Of a stretch of 64,000 nucleotides of DNA, positions 1 to 9,312 are shown piece after piece. The notes under the pieces are model-generated. The model did no database searches and was not told the origin of the DNA. It saw nothing but the letters and a program-made list of their open reading frames with translations. The DNA is from Actinocatenispora sp963815125 (GTDB taxonomy: Bacteria > Actinomycetota > Actinomycetes > Mycobacteriales > Micromonosporaceae), in the NCBI GenBank assembly GCA_963815125.1, contig CAWFFM010000001.1, forward strand, positions 1 through 64,000. The letters are read 5' to 3'. Each line of letters begins with the position of its first letter. Positions within the stretch are counted from its first letter, which is position 1. The position numbers and the translations under genes were made by a program.

Positions 1-23
1 GTCGCCCCCTCGGGCTCCCCGCA

Positions 24-57
24 GAACCCGGCGTGACAGTCTCCCGTCACCGGGCTC
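24..57 (-). ncRNA. Group II intron domain V
   Basis: A 34-nt hairpin with the standard domain V layout. It begins GAGCC (catalytic AGC triad), has a 9-bp lower stem CCCGGTGAC against GTCACGCCGGG with the usual bulge, a GAGA tetraloop and a terminal GGTTC. The exact 34-nt length and the position right after the maturase C-terminus fit bacterial introns. The TGA stop of the intron protein lies inside it at 49-47, as is common when the ORF reaches into domain V. Confidence 0.8.
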
Positions 58-172
58 CCACCATCTTGATCATCAGGGGATTTTGCACCCAGGCCCAGTG
101 CGCGAAGCCGCGTGGGTAGCGCTGTTGCAGCCGCTCCCACGCCGCACGGGCCCGGCGATTTCCCCATCGACT
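47..172 (-). pseudogene. C-terminal fragment of group II intron maturase
   Basis: Only 41 codons are open before an upstream TGA at 175-173. The fragment contains WERLQQRYPRGFAHW and ends MVGAR, matching the maturase/X-domain tail of intron-encoded proteins (typically a Trp, then a basic stretch, then FAHW and a terminal VGAV/VRAV). The reverse transcriptase motifs are absent upstream. The protein is therefore a dead remnant. Identity rests on the tail motif and on its overlap with domain V. Confidence 0.55.
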
Positions 173-839
173 TCAGCTCTCTCATATAGCTCCTCCCCAC
201 GCACTCGGCGCGGGTTGACCAGACGAAACAGCCACAGCTGCCCAGCCCCTTCGCTCGACTCCCATTACAGGAGCTTCACCACGACGGGCGGGTCCGCCGG
301 CGCACCGATCACGCCCGGTGCGCCTTCCCAAGTTCCATGCGAGAGCCGCAGACCAGGCTCATGCCGCCTCAATGCCGGACACCGCTCGGCCAGTAATCGG
401 GACGCCCGCCGAGCCCAGCTCCCACAGCCCGGAACATGGCCACGGTTTTGATGCCCCTTCAAACGTAACGACACGTCGACAGCGGTTCGGGTTCACTCAT
501 CTTCCTGGTCCCCACCTGACGCATCCTGTGCGCCTTTTCCACATCGCTCACCACGACAGGTCTTCAGCCAACGCAGCATGTGGCGGTTCGGCATCTTCCC
601 CGAAGGACGATGCCAAGGGCCAACCTTCATCTCTCACACAGCACCAGCTCACAAAGGTCCGCCTACATAATCAAGAAACCTCCGTTCGCCGTTCATGGCA
701 CACGCTCCGGCGTTGTTGACTAGCGATGCTGTGAGCTGTGGTGATGGTTCTGGTGACACGCCGTTTCGGTGTTGGGTAGGCACGGATGTCTCGGTGACGA
801 TGGAGTTTCCACACTTCGTCGTTCACCGGGGAGACGCCC

Positions 840-1508
840 GTGCCTACCGCTTCAGTATCACCCGTATCGCCGGTTTCGGAGGCGTTGGATCGCTGGCGAG
901 CTGGGGACCGCGCGCCGTTGCTGCGGTCGGAGTTCCTCGATGTGCTGGGCTCGGTGCCCGACCCGCGGTGCACGCGCGGGCGGCGGTACTCGTTGGCGGC
1001 GCTGCTGGCGATCGCGATCCTGGCGACCGCGGCGGGCATGCGCGGCTACGCCGGGTTCGCGACCTGGGCGCGCACCGCCCCCGAGGAGGTGCTTGCCGGG
1101 CTCGGGGTGCGGTTTCGCCGGCCGAGCGAGAAGACGTTCAGGTCGGTGTTGTCGTGTCTGGACGCGGCAGATCTGGACCGGCGGTTGGGGGCGTATTTCA
1201 TGGCGCTCGCGGCCGAGCAGGCCGCTGCGGCCGGTGAGCCGTTGGCGGTCGCATTGGACGGCAAGAGCCTACGCGGTGCACGCCGCGCCGGAGCCGCGGC
1301 CGCGCATCTGGTGTCGGTGTTCGCCCACCGCGCCCGGCTCGTCCTCGGGCAGCTCGCAGTGGCCGAGAAGAGCAACGAGATCCCCTGCGTACGAAAGCTT
1401 CTCCGGTCGCTGCGCCGGATGGGGCTGCTGGTAACGGTGGACGCGTTATGTCGATATCGACATAACGCGTCTTATGCCGAGGTGGCTGTTATGCCGATAT
1501 GGCGGTGA
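840..1508 (+). pseudogene. ISAs1-family transposase, 3'-truncated
   Basis: The GTG start opens a frame with the N-terminal ISAs1 signature: DPRCTRGRRYSLAALLAIAI, then YAGFATWA, PSEKTFRSVLSCLD, the first catalytic region ALDGKSLRGARR, HLVSVFAH, VAEKSNEI and VTVDAL (second catalytic Asp). Homology stops right after VDAL, near 1447. There the sequence passes into the recombinase half-site array, so the last third including the DDE glutamate is lost. About 200 of the usual 370-400 residues remain. The truncation point coincides with a perfect palindrome, suggesting that a recombinase-borne element integrated into this IS. Confidence 0.75.
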
Positions 1509-1552
1509 TTGCGCTGGTCCGGGCGGTGCTCGGGGTGTTGGTATCGGCATAA
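1441..1552. repeat. Array of TTATGYCGATA half-sites (recombinase end/core site)
   Basis: A perfect 30-bp palindrome occupies 1441-1470; its centre is TTATGTCGATATCGACATAA (1446-1465). Further copies of the half-site follow: TTATGCCGA at 1472-1480, TTATGCCGATA at 1489-1499 and its inverse TATCGGCATAA at 1542-1552. The last copy directly abuts the stop codon of the tyrosine recombinase at 1553. Paired inverted 11-bp half-sites are what Xer-like recombinases bind, so this is probably the end or recombination site of that element. The function is inferred from layout only. Confidence 0.55.
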
Positions 1553-2497
1553 TCAGAGCGCTTCGAGGAAGGCGAGGAGCCGATCCGGTGGCTGGTAGCG
1601 GCCTGCTTGGGTGTTGAGCGGGGTGGTTCGGGCGAGGGCCTGTTCTTTGAGCGCGAGGTCGGCGTGCACGTAAATCTGTGTGGTGGAAACCTTTTCGTGT
1701 CCCAACCACAGCGCTATCACGGTGGTGTCGACCCCGGCGTGCAGGAGACGCATCGCCGCGGTGTGCCGTAGAACGTGCGGTGTGACCGTTTTTCCGGCGA
1801 GGGTTGGGCAGTAACGCGCGGCTGTCGCGGTGTGGGTGGCGAGGCGTTGTGTGACTGCGTCGGAGCTCAGCGGGCCGCCGCGGCGGCTCAAGAACAGCGG
1901 GTCGGCCGGTTGGCCCGGGTTCTCGGCGAGCCAGGCTTGCAGGGTTCTTTGGACTTCGCCGGTGAGCGGGGTGATGCGATGCTTGCGGCCCTTACCGCGG
2001 CAGCCGACGTGGGCTGCTCGGCCCAGGTGCACGTCGGTGCGGGTGAGTGCGGTCAACTCGCCGACCCGCAGTCCGGTCTGGATGGCCAGTGCCAGCAGGG
2101 CGTGGTCGCGTCGGCCGGTCCAGGTGCGCTGATCGGGCGCGGCCAGCAGCGCCTCGGCTTCGGTGTCGGTGAGGTAGGTGATCACCGGCTGGTCGCCGCG
2201 TTTGGGTGGGATCGCCAGCACGCGTTGGATCGTCGCGGCGTGTTCGGGATGCACTGTGGCCGCGTAGCGGAACAGCGAGTGCACGGCGGCCAGTCGGGCG
2301 TTGCGGGTGCCCACGCTGTTGCCCCGGTCCCGCTGGAGGTGGTCAAGGAACTCCCCGATCAGTGGCGCATCCAGATCGGCGATGTCGAGCCGGGTCGGCG
2401 TGGCTCCGGTACGGCGTTCGGCGAAGCCCAGCAGCAGCTTGAAGGTGTCCCGGTAGGCCGCGACGGTGTGGCTGCTGACCCGGCGTTGCCGGATCAA
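1553..2497 (-). CDS. Tyrosine recombinase/integrase (XerC/D-like, mobile-element type)
   Basis: This catalyses site-specific strand exchange through a phosphotyrosine intermediate. The N-terminal SAM-like core-binding domain (residues about 1-95) has the pattern HTVAAYRDTFKLLLGFA and DAPLIGEFLDHL. The catalytic domain carries the family residues: Arg in TGLRVGEL, His-x-x-Arg in HVLRHTAAM, His in LGHEKVSTT and the Tyr in IYVHADL. Relatives usually have 10-15 more residues before DRLIRQRR. The chosen TTG start is the first in this frame, and the frame stays open to about 2545, where the foreign block begins, so the N-terminus may be clipped. It is probably one member of a multi-recombinase transposable element whose partners would lie to the right and are missing. 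Confidence 0.8.
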   Translation of the reverse strand: MIRQRRVSSHTVAAYRDTFKLLLGFAERRTGATPTRLDIADLDAPLIGEFLDHLQRDRGNSVGTRNARLAAVHSLFRYAATVHPEHAATIQRVLAIPPKRGDQPVITYLTDTEAEALLAAPDQRTWTGRRDHALLALAIQTGLRVGELTALTRTDVHLGRAAHVGCRGKGRKHRITPLTGEVQRTLQAWLAENPGQPADPLFLSRRGGPLSSDAVTQRLATHTATAARYCPTLAGKTVTPHVLRHTAAMRLLHAGVDTTVIALWLGHEKVSTTQIYVHADLALKEQALARTTPLNTQAGRYQPPDRLLAFLEAL

Positions 2498-2539
2498 CCG
2501 GTCGGCGACTCCCGGTTCAGGTGGAGACCGCCGCCGGAA

Positions 2540-3443
2540 CTTTCGTTATCTAACTGCGGGACCCCACTCCCTGCATGTTCCAATATAGCCTGGATGGACC
2601 CGAGCGCGGCTTTTGAAAGTGCTTGTCTTTACGATAGATGAGAGCCACTTTGCGGACATCGGCTCGGGGCCTAGCGAAACCGCCGCCAGCTTGCGATTGG
2701 TTATTCTTCGCGGCAATTGGAAGCCGCCAGGAAAGAGATCCCCAATCCCGCCAGCACGAAGCGCTTGATCATCTCCGTGGAGTCCAGCTCCATCGAGATC
2801 TGGATTTCGCTCTCTACCGGCTCGAACCACACATCCAGACGCGCCCGCGTGGTTCCGGACTCGGGAGAGCAGCGAAGGCCGATCAGATCGCGCGCGGTGA
2901 TCTTCAGGTTCGCCGCCAGACGGAGTTCGGCCGGCAGCAGCAGCATGATCTCGTCGGAGTGAATCTCCACCACCTGGACTTTTTGCTCCAGGATCGAAGC
3001 TGCGTGATGCCGAAGTCGGCCAGGTCGTCCATCACGGCTTCCACCACGCGCGCTCCATAGGATCGCTCCACCGATAGCTGCACGTTGGGGTAGTTCTTCA
3101 TGTACCGGAAAAGACTCGCGGCAGTACATAAATGCAAGTGGCTTCGTTGGCGGCGATCACCAGCTCGCCGCGCGGAACGCGTTCCAGCTCGTTGATGGAG
3201 TCCTGGTGGTGCGCATGCCGCAGGTCGAGAATCTGCTCGGCGTATTCGGCGAAGATCTTTCCTGCGGTGGTGAGCGAGATTTTCGTTCCCAGACGCTCGA
3301 AGAGCGCGGTGCCGAGTTCCTGCTCGAGTCGCTGGACCTGGGCGCTGATGGCCGGCTGCGTACGGAAACATGTCTGCGCCGCTTTTGAGAAACTCTTTAA
3401 GCGGACAATCTCGAGTAAACGTACGCAGTTGATCGAGGTCCAT
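2540..3443 (-). pseudogene. LysR-family transcriptional regulator, frameshifted
   Basis: The protein starts MDLDQLRTF at 3443 (ATG) and shifts frame almost at once into LEIVRLKSFSKAAQTCF and TQPAISAQVQRLEQELG, the LysR winged helix-turn-helix. It then continues through GELVIAANEATCIYVLPRVF, shifts again, and runs through the effector-binding domain (DDLADFGITQL, then ILEQKVQVVEIHSDEIMLLL, MELDSTEMIKRFVLAGLGIS). The tail ILEHAGSGVPQL reaches about 2545, where the block ends. At least three shifts are needed. About 300 residues in all is normal LysR length, so no large deletion is visible. The ligand is unknown. It is marked pseudogene because the read sequence cannot encode it; sequencing error is likely. 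Confidence 0.7.
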
Positions 3444-3532
3444 GGCTGCAGGCCCGACGGGTTCACGCTACCCGCTAACTTGTAACCAATTGTAACAGAG
3501 AGGGATACCCCAGCGCACCAGAGCGCTCGATT

Positions 3533-4654
3533 TTACTGCGGCAGCGCTTGGACCTTCGCGAAATCCAGATCGTATTCGGCCCGCTCTCGCCGCCGCTGGC
3601 TGCTATGACGTCGGTAATGGCGAGCGATTTCAGGCGCGATGGATCCACATGGGCCGGACCCGGCGCCGGCGAATTGGCGTCTATGCTCGAAGTCTGCCAG
3701 GCGCAGGTTGACGTGAAACGGCTTTTGATCCGGTGGCGGAAAAATGGTCAGATTGTAGCGCGGGCCGTCGCTCTGGTGCGGCTCGTTCAGCTCGACGAAA
3801 TTACCAGCACCGCGTCATGTTCGGAAGCAATGCGAATGAAGCCGCCCGGCTTTGGACAGATCGAGATTCGACAGCCGCCGTATGCAGCGGGTATCGGCTA
3901 TCGGTCTGCTCGTAGGGCCTTGAGCGCCGGCGTCGCCAGCGGATTGCCCTTGGCGCTCAACTGAAGCTGCATGCCGCCGAGCGTGATCCATTCCAGGAGT
4001 CCCCGATTGAACGCGTCGATCGATTGTGGTCCCCCGCTTTGCTCGGCTCCCACATTGCTGAGCACCTGGAACCCGGCCAGCAGCAACGTATGAGTTCCTT
4101 CCGCTTTCGACACCGCAATGGGTAAATCCGGACGGGCGGAAATCGAGGAAAACACGCAGGCCAGATCGAACAGGCCGATGCCCTGCACCTCGTCGGGGTC
4201 CAGCTTACCGGCCGCATCACCGGGTCGTTCCGTCCGGAATTGGCGCTGAAGTCCGCGGGAGTCAATTCCACCGGTTGCCAGACGTTGGCGGGCGCCCAAA
4301 ACCAGGCGGTGTAGTCGCCGCCGCCCGGCTTCTTCTCGCTGAGCAGGAGCGCGACCGCGGTGTCGTGGTCGCTGCGGACCGAAAACCGGATGCGCTGCAT
4401 TTCTCGAACTGGCCGAAGACGGGCAGCACCGCGCCGGCGATGCGTCCCAGACCGGGCTGGTAGGTGAGGGCCAGCGCCCCAGCGCTTCCGTTCGGGCCGC
4501 CGCTTCGTTCCACCCGCACCGCCGCTTGGGGTCCCATCGCGGACCACCCGCCCGCGTCGGTTTCAAAATTGTGACTCAATAAGATGCCCGGCTGAGCGGT
4601 TGCTGCAGCGGCCATACCGATAAGAATAGTGAGGAGCAAAAAGACGGAACGCAT
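3533..4654 (-). pseudogene. Secreted protein, carbohydrate-binding-like, frameshifted
   Basis: It begins with a signal peptide, MRSVFLLLTILIGMAAAAT followed by AQP. Next comes a beta-rich module, LLSHNFETDAGGWSAMG through RIRFSVRSDHDTAVALLL, YTAWFWAPANVWQPVELTPA and DPDEVQGIGLFDLACVF. This resembles the carbohydrate-binding/galactose-binding-like domains found in soil acidobacterial secreted proteins. A second half continues in other frames to DLDFAKVQALPQ and a TAA at 3535-3533. Three or more frameshifts are required. The enzymatic role, if any, is not recognisable. About 370 residues in total if repaired. Confidence 0.5.
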
Positions 4655-4833
4655 TTGAACCTCCGCAAATCATACGTCAAATCCCCTAGCCAGGTTCCGC
4701 CTCTCGCCCGAGCCTGACCCGGCGCACTAGGGCGATTTACGAGGGTCAATTCCGGACGCCCTAAGCAATATTGCCGGGCCAGTTACGCGCTACGCCTCTC
4801 AAGAAGGGGCGCGTACCGGCCGAAACCTGGACT

Positions 4834-4983
4834 ATGGAATCTCTCGCCGCAGATTTCGGCGCGGTGGCTGGCATGTTGGCGTTGCTGGCATTCTTGCTCT
4901 TCAGCACGCTCTGGATCAACCATAACCGCAAGACGCGCATCCGCGTGCGGAAGCTCACGGCCCGGCTGCTGAACTGGAAATAA
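4834..4983 (+). CDS. Small single-pass membrane protein (hypothetical)
   Basis: An uninterrupted 49-residue frame on the plus strand of the foreign block. It has a hydrophobic helix (GMLALLAFLLFSTLWI, residues about 14-29) followed by a strongly basic tail with NHNRKTRIRVRKLTARLL. ATG at 4834 is chosen because it precedes the helix closely; an upstream ATG at 4771 would add 21 residues. The frame lies between the divergent promoter side of the secreted protein and the 3' end of HtrA. No family is recognised. The hydrophobic-then-basic design argues for a real small membrane protein, but it is only one short frame. Confidence 0.35.
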   Translation: MESLAADFGAVAGMLALLAFLLFSTLWINHNRKTRIRVRKLTARLLNWK

Positions 4984-4989
4984 GCGCGG

Positions 4990-6593
4990 TCAGCGCTGCG
5001 GCAGCGTTCCGGTTACGAAGAACGTAGCGTACTTCTGGCCGCCGCGCCCGCCCGGGTTCTGACGCATTACGCGAAATGCCACGGCGTCGCCGGCTTTCAG
5101 CGTCGACTGGATCCGGATCACATCCTCCACCGTCGAGACCGGCTGGCGGTTGATGGATAAAATCACGTCGTTCTCGAACAGGCCGATGTCCTCGGCGAAC
5201 GACCCTTCATCCACGCTACGAACCACCAGGCCGCCCTTGTCCTCGATGCCCATGCCGACGCGCTCGGCATCGGTGAGGGCGTGCAGCTTGACGCCGAATT
5301 TATATTGCGACTCCTCGGGCTTGGCTGGCTCCTCGGGCTGCTGTCTTGCAGCGCGGCGAACCGGGGACGGTCCTTAAAGACCTCGGCGCGATCCAGGATG
5401 GTGAGCTTGAAGTCGTCTGCTTGCCGTCGCGATCCACGGTCAACGTCACTTGGCGTGCCGACCGGCAGTGTCGGCGACGCGGGACACCAGGTCGTCGCCG
5501 TCCTTCACCGGCTTGCCGTTCATGGCGATGATGATGTCGTCGGGCTTCATGCCCGGCCTTCTCGGCCGGACCGCCCTTTTGAACCGCGCCCACCAGAACG
5601 CCCTGGTTGGTGCCCAGCGCTTTGAACAGCTCCGGCTTGTCGGTTTTCTGACCAGCTCATGCCGATGGAGCCGCGCGTCACCTTGCCGGTGCGGATGATG
5701 TCGTTATACACGCGCGCCACCATGTTGATGGGCAGCGCGAAGCCGATGCCCTGATAGCCGCCGCTCTGGGTGGCGATCATGGTGTTGACGCCGATCACTT
5801 CGCCGTTGATGTTCAGCAGCGGGCCGCCGCTATTGCCCGGATTGATGGCCGCGTCGGTCTGGATGAAGCGCTGGAATTGCAGGCGCCGCCGATGTCGCGG
5901 CCCAGTCGCGCTGACGATGCCCGCCGTGACGGAAGCTTCCAGGCCGAACGGCGAGCCGATCGCGACCGCCCAATCGCCCACCTGCACCCCGTCCGAATTG
6001 CCGATGCTGACCGGCATCAGCGGCTGCTTGCGGATCGATCTTGATCACCGCCAGATCCGTCTCCGGATCCGTGCCGACCACGCGGGCGCTATATTCGGTG
6101 TCGTCGTGTGCAGCTTCACCCGGATATGATCGACTTTCGCGACCACGTGATGGTTGGTGATGATGTAGCCGTTCTTGTCCACGATGAAACCGGTGCCGGA
6201 TTGCTCCTGCTTGAAGGCGCGCGGAGAAGGAGAGTCGCTCGCCGCCCCCGGGCCGTTGCGGAAGAAGCGCCGGAACAGATCCAGGCCGTCGTCGTCGCCG
6301 TCCCCGGCTGTCCCCTTGCTTCGTCGCGCTTGTGCGGATTCTCGCGCCACTTTAGGCGTGTAGTCGGCGGTGATGTACACCACCGGGGCTCCAGCTTCTT
6401 GGCGAGCTTGGTGAATCGTTGCCGATTTAACCGCGGGAACCACCAGCGGCGTCGCGTCGGGCGCAGCCGCCTGCCCCGGGCCGCGTTCACCCCCGTGTTC
6501 ACCAGCGTTCCGATCACGATCCCGATCGAAAGCGTGACGAGCAGGAGACTCAAAGACAGCAGTTCTGCTGCCGCATTGCTTGAACCACCGCAT
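4990..6593 (-). pseudogene. HtrA/Do-family periplasmic serine protease, frameshifted
   Basis: This is a trypsin-fold protease with two PDZ domains that degrades misfolded envelope proteins. Pieces in order: N-terminal membrane region, FTKLAKKLEP / VVYITADYTPK, protease domain with His in IITNHHVVAKVDHIRVKL, Asp in DPETDLAVIKID and Ser in NPGNSGGPLLNINGEVIG, then QGIGFALPIN, a first PDZ (AVQKGGPAEKAG) and a second PDZ (VRSVDEGSFAEDIGLFENDVI) ending with TGTLPQR and stop at 4990. Pieces sit in different frames, so at least five shifts are needed across about 530 residues. All three catalytic residues survive, which argues for sequencing indels and against decay. A glycine-rich linker precedes the protease. 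Confidence 0.75.
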
Positions 6594-6631
6594 GATCTTG
6601 TTTTCGCCTTTCTTAACGGCCGCGAAACCAG

Positions 6632-7545
6632 CTATCTACTACTATACTCGAATCCGTTACACGTTTCTAGTTCGCCGGTCGGCCAGCGCGGCCGCGGTTT
6701 CAACTCCACCATCAGGATGCCGGCCAGAATCAGGCCGCGCCCGCCATCGCCGCGCCGGGAAAGCATTCGCCAGCAACCACATAGGATGTCACCCAGGCAA
6801 AGACCGGCTCCATGGAGAAGATCAGGGCGGTGCGCGTCGGGCTCGTAGCGCTGCGCCCAGGTTTGGACGCCGAAAGCCAGCGCCGTCGCGAGCAGGCTGG
6901 TGACAGCAGCGCGATCCAAAGACGGGCGGTCCATTCCACGTGCACCGGCTCGGCCCACCAGAAGGTGCCCGCGGCGAGCAGTGCCGCGGTGGCGATCTGG
7001 GCCACGGCCAGGACCCCGGTTGGCGGATCCGGCGAAACGTCCCAGCACCAGAATGTGGAACGCGTACACTACCGCGCAGCCGGCCACCAGCAGGTCGCCC
7101 GAGGCCGATATCGAGGATTTTCTGGATCGTCATCAGCGCCATCCCGAAACCCGCCGCCACTCCCAGCAGTTCGGCCGTCGCGGAATTTTCCGGTAGATCA
7201 GGCTGCTGAAGATCGGCACCAGCGGGATGTAGAGGCCGGTGATGAATCCGGTCTTCGATGCCGACGTGAATTTGAGGCCGGTGGTTTGCAGCACGTAGCC
7301 GGCGAAGAGGCACAACCCGCCATCAGGCCTCCGCGGAGCGGCGCGCGCGAGTTCGGGCTGTCGAAATTCCTTGCGGAAATCAGGACCAGGGCCGCGGTCG
7401 CAGCCGCGAAACGGATGGCCAGAAACAGGAGTGTCGAGACGTCGCTCAGCGCCTGCTTGACCAGGATGAACGTCGCGCCCCAGATGAGCGCCACGCCGAT
7501 GAGACTGAGGTCGACCAGCCAGCCCGACGGCTTGTCGCCCGTCAT
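6632..7545 (-). pseudogene. EamA/DMT-family membrane transporter, frameshifted
   Basis: A ten-helix drug/metabolite transporter of about 300 residues. It starts MTGDKPSGWLVDLSLIG at 7545 and continues VALIWGATFILVKQAL, an EamA first-helix signature, then LLFLAIRFAAATAALVL. It then breaks; later pieces include ASKTGFITGLYIPLVPIFSS (second repeat) and SMEPVFAWVTSYVVAGE near the C-terminus, ending at 6632. At least three frame changes are needed. The substrate is unknown. Its start lies at the end of the M20 peptidase reading frame, so the two were likely co-transcribed in the source organism. Confidence 0.65.
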
Positions 7546-8830
7546 CCTCCATTCCGGGAGCCGTTCCCGGGCATGCGGACGAGTTCGGGCGCCGGGCGCA
7601 AGATCGCGCAGCAGAAGCAGGGTGAGCAGGATTCGCTTCAGTCCGAATTCACGGCCATCCGGATGAAACCATTCCCGCGGTGTGTGCGCGCCGCCGCCCT
7701 GGCCGCCGGCGCCGATGGAGATCGCGGGCAGTCCCATGCGAGAGCGGAATGTTGGCGTCGGTGGAGGCGCAATCCAGATGCGAGCGGATTCCCAGGTGCG
7801 CATCCACGGCGCGCACGGATTGCAGGATGTGGGCGTCGTCGGCCAGTCGTCCGCCGGGCCGCGATCCGATCTCCTTGATCTTCGCGTTCACCTTGCCGCC
7901 GGTGGCGCGCTCGTTTTCGACTTCCAGCGCTCGCTCCACGCAGCTGGTCAGCAGCGCGGCGATTTCCTCCAGCTTCGCGGCGCTTTCCGAGCGGATATCC
8001 ACCTTGGCGCGCGCTTGCGTGCGGAATGGAGTTGATGCTGGAGCCGCCTTCGATGATTCCGAAGTTGTAGGACGAACGCGGGCTGCCGTTGCCCGGCAGG
8101 CGCTGTTCGGTGAAGAGCGCGATGGCGCGCGCCAGCGCGTGCACTGGATTCGCGATGCCGTAATCGCTCCAGCTATGCCCGCCGGGACCGTTGATAGCTG
8201 ACGTCGAAGCGCCGGCTGGCCAGCGCCTGGGCGGTGATGTGATCGGTGTTCGGTCCATCGAGAATCAGGAACGATTGGATGCGGCCGCCGGTGCTGGACT
8301 GGCGGCACAGATAGCGCATGCCGCTCAGGTTGCCTTCGCCTTCTTCGCCGACGTTGGCGATGAAAACCAGGCGGCGGAATAGTCCTGCGAGATCCGGCGA
8401 GGGATCGCAATGGCGCGCGCGATGGCCAGCAGCGCGGCCAATCCGGCGCCGTTATCGGAAACGCCGGGACCGTGCAAGCGGCCATCGGGCTCGACGGAAA
8501 CTTCCTCGTCATTGCGCGGCGCGAGCACGGTGTCGAGGTGCGCGGTGAGCGCGATGTAGGGGCCTTCGCGGTTCTCCACCGGATGCGCGATGACGTTGCC
8601 GGCGCGGTCGATGCGCGCCATCGCAGCCCAGCGCGCGGAACTGCCCCAGCATCCATTCGGCGCGCTTCTGTTCGAAAAATGTGGGCGCCGGAACGCGGCA
8701 AAGCTGCAGATGCTGCTCGTTGATCCACTGCTTCTCGCGGACGAACCATTGCAGCGCGTCGCGAACGGCGGGGAATCGGCCAGATCGCCTACGATTTTAG
8801 GGAGGGGGCGGATCGCCGGACAGGGACGCC
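7546..8830 (-). pseudogene. M20-family metallopeptidase, frameshifted and 5'-uncertain
   Basis: A zinc aminoacylase/peptidase T-like enzyme. Fragments in order: IVGDLADSP and a region equivalent to alternating-frame ALQWFVREKQWINEQHLQLC, then IDRAGNVIAHPVENREG, the metal-site motif ALTAHLDTV (His, Asp), HGPGVSDNGAGLAALLAIA (second Asp), GEEGEGNLSGMRYL in another frame (catalytic Glu-Glu), the dimerisation domain with VDIRSESAAKLEEIAALL, STDANIPLS, and GGAHTPREWFHPDG (final His). At least four frame changes are needed. The N-terminus lies at the right junction of the block. The peptide substrate is unknown. Confidence 0.7.
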
Positions 8831-8839
8831 GAATTGATG

Positions 8840-9312
8840 GAAGCTGCCAAATGCCAGTTTAGCAAGTGCTGGCGCACACACTCCTGCGTGCCGCGTCGAT
8901 CGGTTTCGATGAGCTGGTCCGAGGCCTTCTCGGCGCTGGTCCGGGGGAGGGCGAAGACCTCCACGCCACGTATTCCGCCGGACGCGTGCTGCATGGACCC
9001 GCGGATGATGCTGACGTCGAGAATGTTATCCGGAACCCTGTAACGATCTGCGAGTCGTTGTCGAACAACGACACTCGGAACGGGTGGCGAAACCTCGAAT
9101 CCGGCCTGCCGCAGGAGCTCGGCGACATCGTCGTCACCGTCCGGGAAGACGAGTATGGCGGCGTGGTCGAAGACCAGGATCCGCTGCACCTCGTCGGCGT
9201 CCCACCGGTCGGCGAACTGCTGCGACACTTCCGTGAACGTGCTCTCCATGGTGAAGGCCTGGACGTCGTCGATGAGACGTCGGAGTCGGGCCGAGTCCTG
9301 ATCGTTCAGCAT
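8840..9312 (-). pseudogene. Hypothetical protein, 3' end cut by the foreign block
   Basis: Codon use returns to the actinomycete style here. The frame from ATG 9312 gives an acidic, mixed alpha/beta sequence: MLNDQDSARLRRLIDDVQAF, VSQQFADRWDADEVQRILVF, DDDVAELLRQAGFEV, NILDVSIIRG, GGIRGVEVFALPR. I do not recognise the family. About 155 residues look native; the last 15-25 run into the foreign block and end in a run of prolines, so the true C-terminus is probably missing. It is the only actinomycete gene visibly cut at the right junction. Confidence 0.4.

Larger units (their letters stand above)
1..660 (-). mobile_element. Remnant of a group II intron (3' end cut by window edge)
   Basis: Read on the minus strand, this stretch has the look of a bacterial group II intron: structured non-coding sequence from about 660 to 230, then the last 41 codons of an intron-encoded protein (172 to 47), then a canonical domain V (57 to 24) and the start of domain VI running out of the window. 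The reverse transcriptase core that should lie between is missing, so the copy is deleted and presumably not autonomous. The domain V call is strong. The extent of the 5' part (domain I-like sequence) is an inference from overall resemblance, and its boundary is approximate. Confidence 0.5.
2540..8850. other. Foreign, frameshift-ridden block (acidobacteria-like)
   Basis: Composition changes at both edges: lower GC, relaxed third-position choice and AT-rich gaps such as 4655-4720. Five conserved genes can be followed only by hopping between frames every 100-300 bases, yet catalytic motifs survive. That pattern is expected from uncorrected single-base indels and not from old pseudogenes. Flanking actinomycete genes have no such errors. 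At the left edge the C-terminus of a LysR gene meets the N-terminus of the recombinase. At the right edge an M20 peptidase N-terminus meets the C-terminus of a truncated actinomycete gene. Taxon assignment is by resemblance only. Confidence 0.65.

Noticed and set aside
2540..8850. Treating the block as a genuine genomic island delivered by the adjacent tyrosine recombinase
   Set aside because: No second half-site array or direct repeat is seen near 8850, the cut gene at the right edge has no counterpart at the left, and indels are spread through every gene of the block only.
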